Of a stretch of 15,589 bases of DNA, positions 6,724 through 13,100 are shown one piece after another (position 1 is the first letter of the stretch; each line of letters begins with the position of its first letter). The DNA lies in the NCBI GenBank assembly GCA_046756245.1, contig JBHHVZ010000068.1, forward strand, positions 1 through 15,589, read 5' to 3'. Under the pieces are notes generated by a model. That model had not been told where the DNA came from, made no database searches, and saw nothing but the letters and a program-made list of their open reading frames with translations. The position numbers and the translations under genes are program-made. The stretch comes from G021776435 sp046756245 (GTDB lineage Bacteria > Pseudomonadota > Alphaproteobacteria > Caulobacterales > Parvularculaceae).

Positions 6724-7659
6724 TTAACGCCGCTCTATGCGTCTCTTTTGTCCCCTTTTGCCCTGTCCGTCGCGCCTGCGTCTGTTGTCGGAACCTCTGG
6801 CGCGTTTGGGCGGCGGAGAAGAAGAGGACTTTGACCCGGAAGATGAGGAGGAGGCGTCTGAGTCGGGCGCCGATCGCCGGCGGGGCGGCGGCGCGCGGCG
6901 TTTTCCGGGGGGCGGAGAAGCGCGCCGCTCCCTCGGCGGCGGCGAAGCGGATGGACGCGATCCGCTCGACGTGGCGCGACGCGTGCGCCGCGGCGGCGAA
7001 GATTTCCGCCGATCGGGCGCAGCGACGGAGTCTCTCCGGAGGCGGCGGCGATCCGCCCCGCTGCCGCGATGGCGCCGGCGCGGACTTGCGTCGGCTTTTC
7101 GCCGCTCGCCGGAACGCAATCGCCGGTCGCGTCTGCGTTGATGATCGCCGTCGCTGTTGTCGCTCCTGCCGCGGATCCGGCGATCGCCGTCGCGGCGATG
7201 GGAACGGTGTCGGGCGCCGTCGCGATGGCGTCTGCGATCAGCGAAGTCGTTGCGATGGCGACGCCTGTCGCGATAGGAATGCTTGTGATGACGCCGGCCA
7301 TGCCGGAAATGGCGATGATTGTCGGTGAATATGAAACTGAAACCGACTTCCGGCCCCCAATAGCTGTAATCGCCGTACCACGGCCAGCTATAGCCATAGG
7401 AGCTGTACCCGTAACTATAGCTCGCGCTTCCATACCCGTAGGGCGAATAAGCGGCTGAAAAACATTGGTTGGCGGTCGCCTCGCAGCGCGCATGGCATTC
7501 CCCGTAACCCGCGCCCCCCGCATACGCCTCGCAGTCGCGATAACAGGTGCCGGCTTGTGTGTCGCAGGCGGAGAACGCAACGGCGTAGGGATAAGTGGCG
7601 CAAGCGCCGAGCAGGAGGACGGCGCCCGCGAACGGAGCTAGTCGTATCAGGAAATTCAT
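6724..7659 (-). CDS. Lipoprotein with twin CX3C hairpin and Arg/Ser-rich tail
   Basis: I do not recognise this 311-residue protein. It starts with a lipoprotein signal peptide ending in the lipobox L17-G-A-C20. Six cysteines follow in mirror-symmetric spacing: C32-x6-C39-x3-C43-x11-C55-x3-C59-x6-C66. The inner four form a twin CX3C motif, as in helical-hairpin proteins with nested disulfides. Residues 71-105 are a Tyr/Gly/Ser/Trp low-complexity run. Residues 114-150 are His/Arg-rich. The rest to the end is Arg/Ser/Pro-rich and very basic, with patches such as P-P-P-R-R and poly-Ser (270-282). The ATG at 7659 has GAGGGG about 4 nt upstream. The frame with the lipobox stays open throughout, while the competing frame on this strand lacks a signal. 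A basic tail could bind cell-surface polyanions or nucleic acid. It is single, with its own flanking hairpin. Confidence 0.7.
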   Translation of the reverse strand: MNFLIRLAPFAGAVLLLGACATYPYAVAFSACDTQAGTCYRDCEAYAGGAGYGECHARCEATANQCFSAAYSPYGYGSASYSYGYSSYGYSWPWYGDYSYWGPEVGFSFIFTDNHRHFRHGRRHHKHSYRDRRRHRNDFADRRRHRDGARHRSHRRDGDRRIRGRSDNSDGDHQRRRDRRLRSGERRKADASPRRRHRGSGADRRRLRRDSVAAPDRRKSSPPRRTRRATSSGSRPSASPPPRERRASPPPGKRRAPPPRRRSAPDSDASSSSSGSKSSSSPPPKRARGSDNRRRRDGQGKRGQKRRIERR

Positions 7660-7798
7660 CGGCCCCTCGCATTCGGCGGAGCCGGCCGAACAGGGTCCGA
7701 ACCGCACGCCGCCTTAGCTTTTACAGGGCTTTCCCATTACGCGACTGGAACGCCCCGCGCCCCGAGCCTCAACCGTGATGCTAGCGTTAATTGTGGCG

Positions 7799-7831
7799 AA
7801 AATACGAGACGCCGCCCCTGAAGGCGGCGTC
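7799..7831 (-). terminator. Intrinsic terminator of rpmF
   Basis: On the minus strand GACGCCGCC (7831-7823) pairs perfectly over 9 bp with GGCGGCGTC (7816-7808) around a 6-nt loop. TCGTATTTT follows. It lies 32 nt past the rpmF stop. The T-run is interrupted, but the stem is strong. Confidence 0.75.
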
Positions 7832-7863
7832 AAAGACAGCCATCAGCGCATGCGCGGCCGGAA

Positions 7864-8046
7864 TCAGTCCTCTTTCGGCTCCAGAACCTGACGGCCGCGA
7901 TATTTGCCGGTCTTGAGGTCGATGTGATGCGGCCGGCGCAGCTCGCCCGAATCCTTGTCCTCGACATAGGCGGCGCCTTTGAGCTTGTCGTGACTCCTGC
8001 GCATGCCGCGCTTGGCGCCGGTCACTTTTCTTTTCGGTACGGCCAT
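7864..8046 (-). CDS. rpmF: 50S ribosomal protein L32
   Basis: This 60-residue basic protein is bacterial ribosomal protein L32, part of the large subunit. The N-terminal M-A-V-P-K-R-K-V-T/S block is the family signature, followed by K-R-G-M-R-R-S-H-D (13-21). The alphaproteobacterial pattern P-H-H-I-D-L-K-T-G-K-Y-R-G-R-Q-V-L (39-55) is also present. There are no zinc-ribbon cysteines, which is normal for the alphaproteobacterial form. AGGG lies about 10 nt before the ATG, a slightly long spacing. It appears monocistronic: its own terminator follows, and the upstream gene is divergent. The plsX/fabH partners often found beside rpmF in other bacteria are absent here. Confidence 0.96.
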   Translation of the reverse strand: MAVPKRKVTGAKRGMRRSHDKLKGAAYVEDKDSGELRRPHHIDLKTGKYRGRQVLEPKED

Positions 8047-8250
8047 GGAGAACGCCCTTCATCGGTGTTCGGCGCCCGCACGAGGGCCCCGGTTCGAGCC
8101 GGTCGTCTAGCCGAAGCGCTCCAGCAAGGCAAGGCCGGAGCGGGGATTTTCCATCCGTTAAGGTTACCTTGCTCCGTTCAAATTGCATGGGCCCTTTTCA
8201 ACTGACCGCAACGCCTTGCCGCTAGTCTCCCGGGCGTTACGGAGACCTGA

Positions 8251-8721
8251 ATGCAGTTGCGTAGATCTTTGGCGTTCGGCCTTTTTTTCTTCCTCGGCCT
8301 TTTCGCTTCCATTGAAATTCGCGCTCAAGAATTCGCCGCTCCACAGAACGCGGCGTTCGCCGACATGCGCTGGGAGGCGCTGAGCGAAGACGAGCGCGCC
8401 ATCGTCGACAGACTGGCCGCCGATTTCTTCGAGGATTCGCTTAGATACTCGCAGGCGAGCGCCATCGAGGCGCGTACGGCCGAGCTTTACGCCGAAAGCC
8501 CCGACGACGCGCGGGCGGAATTTCGAATTACGCGCCGCGAGAAATGGCGGGCCATGAACGACGCTCAGCGGCGCGCTCTTCGCGGGGTCGAGCGGCCGCG
8601 TTTCGCCAATCTTTCGGAAGGTCAAAAGATGCCGTTCCGCAAATACGCGCTCGACCGGCTCGACGCGGCCGGCGCCATCGACCGGACCGCGCTCGTCGAG
8701 GCGCTCAGGAACGATATCTAG
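8251..8721 (+). CDS. Small secreted protein with W-x2-L/M repeats, unknown function
   Basis: This is the only plus-strand gene and I do not recognise it firmly. It encodes 156 residues. A signal peptide is likely: basic start, Phe/Leu-rich core at 8-20, possible cleavage after I-R-A at 25. The mature part is charged and probably helical. Three short units look related: W-E-A-L-S-E-D-E-R (41-49), W-R-A-M-N-D-A-Q-R (99-107) and F-A-N-L-S-E-G-Q-K (118-126). This W/F-x2-L/M-S/N-D/E-x-Q/E-R/K pattern resembles DUF3106-type periplasmic proteins, which is only a loose likeness. The ATG has GGAG 6 nt upstream in CGGAGACCTGA. The gene diverges from rpmF across about 200 nt and converges on the BKACE gene, sharing the CTAG at 8718-8721 for both stops. 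Confidence 0.8.
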   Translation: MQLRRSLAFGLFFFLGLFASIEIRAQEFAAPQNAAFADMRWEALSEDERAIVDRLAADFFEDSLRYSQASAIEARTAELYAESPDDARAEFRITRREKWRAMNDAQRRALRGVERPRFANLSEGQKMPFRKYALDRLDAAGAIDRTALVEALRNDI

Positions 8722-9587
8722 AGTCTGATCGCCAGCCCCATCATCGCCCGCGTCTCGTCCGGCGAGGCGATTTCGCGGCCGGCCTGACGGGCGTAGCCGG
8801 CGAGCATCTCGATCATCGCCCCGTTTGACGAGGCTTTCGAGCCGTCAGGCAGATAGAATGAATCTTCGAGTCCTGTCCTGAGATTGCCGCCAAGCTGGGC
8901 GGCGCGCGCATGCACGTCCCAGACCTCGGCCCGCCCGATCACCGTCGCCTGCCACGGGCAATCGGGCTTTTTATATTTGATCAGCAGTGGGAGGAGGTCC
9001 GGATCGGCCGGCATGCCGGAGGCGACGCCCATGACGAAATTATAGTCGGCGCGCTCCGTCATGCCGTTCTCAATGTAAAGCCCGACCGAGCGCACGATGC
9101 CAAGATCGAAACATTCGAACTCGGGCAGAATTCCAACCTCGTTCATGACGTCGATGAACGCTTTCACTTTCTCAACCGGATTGTCGAACACCATGGGGGG
9201 CCACGCCCACGAGCCGTCCTTGCGCGTCTTCAGATAGTTCAGCGTGCCGGCGTTGCAGGCGGCCATTTCGGGCCGGCAGGCGCGCAGATAATCGAGCACA
9301 TGGCCGTAATCTTCGCCGACGACGCCCGTGGTCATGTTGATGATCACTTCCGGACAGGCGTCGCGGATCGCGTCATTGATCCCGGCGCAGATTTTCGGGT
9401 CCCAGGTCGGCAGATGGCCCTGGCCCGGACGCTGGTCGCGGTAATGCACATGCATGACCGAAGCCCCGGCCTCGAACGCGCGTTTGGCTTCCGCCGCCAT
9501 CTCATCGGGCGTCACTGGAACCGGATGCTGCCCGGGATCGGTCAGAACGCCCGTCAGCGCGCAGGTGATGATCGCCTTGTCGGACAT
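8718..9587 (-). CDS. BKACE (DUF849) beta-keto acid cleavage enzyme
   Basis: This 289-residue TIM-barrel, zinc-dependent enzyme is of the 3-keto-5-aminohexanoate cleavage family (BKACE). Members condense a beta-keto acid with acetyl-CoA and split it to acetoacetate plus a new acyl-CoA. The zinc ligands H46-x-H48 in V-M-H-V-H-Y-R-D, and E241 in R237-T-G-L-E-D242, match the Kce active site. I-N-M-T-T-G (83-88) is the substrate loop. BKACE members act on many beta-keto acids, so the substrate cannot be read from this alone. It is the last gene of the acyl-CoA dehydrogenase/carboxylase cluster, 98 nt after the carboxylase alpha gene. I infer it may cleave a 3-oxo product of that pathway. Its stop overlaps the convergent gene's stop. 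Confidence 0.88.
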   Translation of the reverse strand: MSDKAIITCALTGVLTDPGQHPVPVTPDEMAAEAKRAFEAGASVMHVHYRDQRPGQGHLPTWDPKICAGINDAIRDACPEVIINMTTGVVGEDYGHVLDYLRACRPEMAACNAGTLNYLKTRKDGSWAWPPMVFDNPVEKVKAFIDVMNEVGILPEFECFDLGIVRSVGLYIENGMTERADYNFVMGVASGMPADPDLLPLLIKYKKPDCPWQATVIGRAEVWDVHARAAQLGGNLRTGLEDSFYLPDGSKASSNGAMIEMLAGYARQAGREIASPDETRAMMGLAIRL

Positions 9588-9633
9588 GGCTGCGACTCCG
9601 TTGCCTCTTTATCTCCCGCACGGCGCAACTCAA

Positions 9634-9655
9634 CCTCTCCCCGAAGGGGAGAGGG
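9634..9655. repeat. CTCTCCCC palindrome, copy A
   Basis: CCTCTCCCC (9634-9642) pairs perfectly with GGGGAGAGG (9646-9654) around GAA. It lies in the 98-nt gap between the BKACE and carboxylase alpha genes. Related copies are at 11681-11705 and 15507-15530. This palindrome type is scattered between genes in many proteobacteria. Confidence 0.8.
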
Positions 9656-9685
9656 AACAGTCCGTGCGCTTTGACCTTTCTTACA

Positions 9686-11641
9686 TCAGCATTCAAACGC
9701 TTTCAGAGTAACCAATTCCGCCCGGATCGCTACCTGATCGCCGACCTTGACCGAGACGGTTTCCACGACCCCGTCGCGCGGGGCCGCGAGTCGGTGCTCC
9801 ATCTTCATGGCTTCGATCGCGGCGACGATCTGGCCTTTTTCGACTGTGTCGCCGGGCCTAACGAATACGCCGGTCACCGCGCCCGCCATCGGGGCAATGA
9901 TCGCGTCGGCGCCCGTTCCCGCCGCACCCGCCGGCGCATAGGTCATATCGACGAAACGCCGCGCGACGGGACCGGCTTTTATATCGACGGCGTCGCCTGC
10001 GCGCACCGCCCAGGCCGACTGCGCTTCGCCGTCATGGAGAAAATGCAGACGCGCCCCGTCCCGATTGTCGAGGACGATAACCGCGTTTTCTTCGCCGAAA
10101 CGCACGGTCAGTTTCGACCCATCGAAGTTTGCTTGCGCGTCGAGCGTTTCGTCTCCGTGCTGGAGGTTCAGCGGAAATTCCGTCTCCCCGCGCGAATTCC
10201 AGCCGGCGAGAAGCGCGCCGTGTGACGCGTCGACCAGCGTGCTTGCTGCGAGCGCGACATCGAGGGCCGAGACGGGAGAGGCTTCGCCGTTCAGGCGTTC
10301 AAGATTGGCTTCGATGTACCCGGTGTCGGCGGCGCCGTTCGTGAAGCCTTCGTCGCGTAACAGCAAAACGAGAAACGAGACATTCGTCGTCAGACCGAAG
10401 ATGACGATTTCTTCAAGCGTATCGGCGAGTTTCTTGCGCGCTTCGTCGCGGGTCGGCGCAAATGCGATGACCTTTGCTATCATCGGATCGTAATAAGCGG
10501 AAACCGCGTCGCCGGTTTCGACGCCCGCGTCGACGCGCAGGCCTGGCATGTCAGGAAATTGAAGATGCGTTATGCGCCCGGTCTGCGGCAGAAAGCCCTG
10601 CGCCGGGTCTTCGGCGTAGAGCCGCGCCTCGATGGCGCAGCCGGAAACCGAAACCTCGCCCTGTCCGAACGGAAGCTTTTTTCCTTCCGCGACATCGAAC
10701 TGCAGGCCGACAAGGTCGAGTCCGGTCACAAGCTCGGTCACAGGGTGCTCGACCTGCAGTCGCGCGTTCATTTCAAGAAAAAAGAATTCCTGCGTCGTCG
10801 GATCGAACAGGAACTCGACCGTGCCGGCGTTGACGTAGCCGGCTGCGCGCGCGGCCTCGACGGCGGCCGCGCCCATCGCTTCGCGCAATTCGGGCGTAAT
10901 CGCCGGCGATGGCGCTTCCTCGATCACCTTCTGGCGGCGGCGCTGCAGCGAGCAGTCGCGTTCGCCGAGATGGACGATATTTCCATGCGCGTCGGCGATC
11001 ACCTGGATTTCGACATGGCGCGCGCCGCCGACGAGTTTTTCGATCAGCAGCCTGCCATCGCCGAAAGCGTTTTCGGCCTCCTTGCGGGCCGAGGCGAGCG
11101 CATTATTCAGCGCCGCGGCCTTTTCGACGACGCGCATGCCGCGGCCGCCGCCGCCGGCTGCGGCCTTGACCATAATCGGAAAGCCGATCGTCTTTGCTTC
11201 TTTCGCCAGCCGCGCATCGGACTGGTCTTCGCCGTCATAGCCGGGAACGCAGGGAACGCCCGCAGCAAGCATCCGGCGGCGCGCTTTGGCCTTGTCGCCC
11301 ATCGCCGCCATCGCCGCCGCCGGCGGGCCGATGAAGATAATCCCCGCCTCTGCGCAAGCCCTGGCGAAGTCAGCGCGTTCAGACAGAAACCCGTAACCCG
11401 GATGGACGGCGTCAGCGCCCGACGACTTCGCCGCGCCGATGATCGCCTCAATATTGAGATAACTTTCCGCCGGCGCCGGCCCGCCGATGCGGACCGCCTC
11501 ATCGGCCATGCGCACATGATAGGCGTTTTTATCGGCGTCGGAATAGACCGCGACGGTTTCAATCCCCCGCGCCTTCGCTGTGCGCATGATGCGGCAGGCG
11601 ATCTCGCCGCGATTGGCGATGAGGATTTTGCGGATGGTCAT
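9686..11641 (-). CDS. Acyl-CoA carboxylase alpha subunit (biotin carboxylase + BCCP)
   Basis: This 651-residue protein is the alpha subunit of a methylcrotonyl/geranyl/propionyl-CoA carboxylase. It carboxylates biotin with ATP and bicarbonate and carries carboxybiotin to the beta subunit. The biotin-carboxylase domain (about 1-447) shows I-L-I-A-N-R-G-E-I (6-14), the Gly-rich ATP-grasp loop K159 to R170, G-E-R-D-C-S-L-Q-R-R-R-Q-K (226-238), and F-L-E290-M-N-A-R294-L-Q-V-E298-H. A linker or BT-like domain (about 450-575) follows, then a biotinyl domain with the acceptor K613 in A-M-K-M. The ATG at 11641 directly follows an in-frame GTG at 11644. I prefer the ATG, since conserved sequence starts there. 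The RBS is weak. The dehydrogenase gene lies upstream and BKACE downstream on the same strand. LiuD/MccA-like or AtuF-like is open; gene order and the beta subunit suggest a gamma-carboxylating type. Confidence 0.92.
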   Translation of the reverse strand: MTIRKILIANRGEIACRIMRTAKARGIETVAVYSDADKNAYHVRMADEAVRIGGPAPAESYLNIEAIIGAAKSSGADAVHPGYGFLSERADFARACAEAGIIFIGPPAAAMAAMGDKAKARRRMLAAGVPCVPGYDGEDQSDARLAKEAKTIGFPIMVKAAAGGGGRGMRVVEKAAALNNALASARKEAENAFGDGRLLIEKLVGGARHVEIQVIADAHGNIVHLGERDCSLQRRRQKVIEEAPSPAITPELREAMGAAAVEAARAAGYVNAGTVEFLFDPTTQEFFFLEMNARLQVEHPVTELVTGLDLVGLQFDVAEGKKLPFGQGEVSVSGCAIEARLYAEDPAQGFLPQTGRITHLQFPDMPGLRVDAGVETGDAVSAYYDPMIAKVIAFAPTRDEARKKLADTLEEIVIFGLTTNVSFLVLLLRDEGFTNGAADTGYIEANLERLNGEASPVSALDVALAASTLVDASHGALLAGWNSRGETEFPLNLQHGDETLDAQANFDGSKLTVRFGEENAVIVLDNRDGARLHFLHDGEAQSAWAVRAGDAVDIKAGPVARRFVDMTYAPAGAAGTGADAIIAPMAGAVTGVFVRPGDTVEKGQIVAAIEAMKMEHRLAAPRDGVVETVSVKVGDQVAIRAELVTLKAFEC

Positions 11642-11680
11642 CACTGTAGTCTCGACGCTAGCAACAAATGCATGCTTTGT

Positions 11681-11705
11681 TCCCGCTCCCCTTCGGGGAG
11701 AGGGA
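11681..11705. repeat. CTCCCC palindrome, copy B
   Basis: CTCCCC (11686-11691) pairs with GGGGAG (11695-11700) around TTC. After one mismatch the outer TCCC/GGGA also pairs. It lies in the gap between the carboxylase alpha and dehydrogenase genes, and is the same family as copies at 9634 and 15507. Confidence 0.75.
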
Positions 11706-11756
11706 AACGTCTGCGCTTGTTGAAGGAATCATTACTCTCTTTAGACGCACTATTCC

Positions 11757-12938
11757 CTACTCCCTGTTCGTCTTGCCGGGGAGCGTGCCCATATATTTGC
11801 AGATGATGGAGAGCATCACCTCGTCGGCGCCGCCACCGATCGAGGCGAGCCGGCCGTCGCGATAGGCGCGGGAGACGCGCGTCTCCTCCATGAAGCCCAT
11901 GCCGCCCCAATATTGCAGGCAGGAGTCGCTTACTTCGCGCCTGAGACGGCCGGCTTTGAGTTTGGCCATCGAGGCGAGCAGGGTGACGTCCTCGCCAGCG
12001 AGCATTTTCTCGACCGCGTCCCAGGTCAGCGAGCGCAGCGCCTGCACTTCGGTTTTGAGTTCGGCGAGACGGAAATGCACCACCTGATTGTCGAGGATCG
12101 ACTGGCCGAAGGCCTTGCGCTCGCGGGCGTATTCGACCGTTTCGTCAATCGTTCTTTCCATGCCGATGAGCCCTGAAAGCGCGCCCCATAACCGCTCTTC
12201 CTGAAACTGCAGCATTTGATAGGTGAAGCCCGCGCCCTCCTCGCCGATGCGGTAGCGTTGCGGCACGCGCACGTCCTCGAAGAAGAGCTGCGCCGTGTCG
12301 GAAGACCGCATGCCGAGCTTCTTGAGTGTGCGCGCGACTTCGACGCCTTTGCGGGGCTTGCCCTTGTCGTCCTTCAACGGCAGGCAGATCAGAGTCTTGT
12401 TCCTGTGGGGCGGATCGTCGGACGTGTTGGCGAGAAGGCACATCCAGTCGGCCTGCGCGCCGCTGGTGATCCACATTTTGCCGCCGTTTATCACGTAGTC
12501 GTCGCCGTCCTTTTTCGCCGTCGTTTTTATCGAGGCGACGTCGGAGCCGGCGCCGGTTTCCGACACGCCGATACAGGCGACGTAATCGCCGGAAATCGAC
12601 GGCCGCAGGAAATCCTCTTTGGCCGCATCCGAACCGAAACGCGCGAGCGCCGGCGTCGCCATGTCCGTCTGAACGCCGATCGCCATCGGCACCGCGCCGC
12701 AATCGATGTAGCCGAGGGTTTCCGCGACGACCGCGCCATAGGAATAGTCGAGCCCCATGCCGCCATAGTCGACCGGCTTGGTGACGCCCAGAAGCCCGAG
12801 ATCGCCGAGCCCCTTGAACACGTCGTGGGCGGGAAACATCTCCGCCTCCTCCCACTCATCCACATACGGATTGATCTCCGCGTCGATGAAGCGCTTGAGC
12901 GTGGCGCGGATCTGTTCGTGTTCAGGGGTGAGTTTCAT
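11757..12938 (-). CDS. Acyl-CoA dehydrogenase (isovaleryl/citronellyl-type)
   Basis: This 393-residue FAD enzyme introduces an alpha-beta double bond into an acyl-CoA. The N-terminal helical domain runs to about 120. The flavin signature I-G-V-S-E-T-G-A-G-S-D is at 123-133, with W-I-T-S-G at 156-160. The C-terminal helical domain contains R-x-A-F-G (274-278) and Q-Y-W-G-G-M-G-F (342-349). The usual catalytic-Glu motif I-Y-E-G-T near the C-terminus reads I367-G-G-G-A. Instead F245-Q-E-E-R249 on the earlier helix supplies the likely base (E247 or E248), as in isovaleryl- and long-chain-type enzymes. The sequence G-M-G-L-D-Y-S-Y (60-67) and I-G-V-Q-T-D-M (87-93) recalls, from memory, citronellyl-CoA dehydrogenases (AtuD) more than LiuA. 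The carboxylase genes flank it on both sides. The family is certain; the substrate is open. Confidence 0.92.
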   Translation of the reverse strand: MKLTPEHEQIRATLKRFIDAEINPYVDEWEEAEMFPAHDVFKGLGDLGLLGVTKPVDYGGMGLDYSYGAVVAETLGYIDCGAVPMAIGVQTDMATPALARFGSDAAKEDFLRPSISGDYVACIGVSETGAGSDVASIKTTAKKDGDDYVINGGKMWITSGAQADWMCLLANTSDDPPHRNKTLICLPLKDDKGKPRKGVEVARTLKKLGMRSSDTAQLFFEDVRVPQRYRIGEEGAGFTYQMLQFQEERLWGALSGLIGMERTIDETVEYARERKAFGQSILDNQVVHFRLAELKTEVQALRSLTWDAVEKMLAGEDVTLLASMAKLKAGRLRREVSDSCLQYWGGMGFMEETRVSRAYRDGRLASIGGGADEVMLSIICKYMGTLPGKTNRE

Positions 12939-12948
12939 TGGAATTACC

Positions 12949-13070
12949 CGTCATCCCGGATGCGGCGCAGCATGAAATGATGTGCCGCAGACCCAGGATC
13001 CATTGTAAAACTGAAAGAGATCCCGTGTCTGCGCAGCAATGTTGCACATTGCAGCGCGCACGGGATGACG
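12949..13070. repeat. Dispersed GTCATCCCGG-type palindromic repeat, 122 bp
   Basis: The ends are a perfect 10-bp inverted repeat: CGTCATCCCG (12949-12958) and CGGGATGACG (13061-13070). Inside are a hairpin at 12962-12988 (12-bp arms, 10 paired, loop GAA) and a looser one near 13029-13060. The phrase ACCCAGGATCC at 12991-13001 is typical of a repeat class common between alphaproteobacterial genes. It fills most of the 160-nt gap between the carboxylase beta and dehydrogenase genes. Frames across it have no RBS. Confidence 0.8.
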
Positions 13071-13100
13071 TCGATGTTATTTCCTAACAACATCGACGTC
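13067..13100. repeat. 12-bp perfect hairpin overlapping carboxylase beta stop
   Basis: GACGTCGATGTT (13067-13078) pairs perfectly with 13089-13100 around a 10-nt loop. The right arm covers the first two bases of the stop codon (13099-13101). The left arm overlaps the end of the adjacent dispersed repeat. No T-run follows on the minus strand, so it may attenuate or protect the mRNA rather than terminate it. Confidence 0.7.

Noticed and set aside
6735..7580. Alternative minus-strand frame inside the lipoprotein gene
   Set aside because: It is Ala/Thr/Arg-rich with no signal peptide. The chosen frame carries a lipobox, ordered cysteines and a proper RBS.
8085..8105. GGTTCGAGCC resembling a tRNA T-loop
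   Set aside because: No acceptor, D or anticodon arms can be drawn around it. It is only a short palindrome in the rpmF upstream region.
10559..11806. Plus-strand open frame (415 codons) opposite the carboxylase alpha gene
   Set aside because: Shadow of the biotin carboxylase reading frame, with no RBS and no domain sense.
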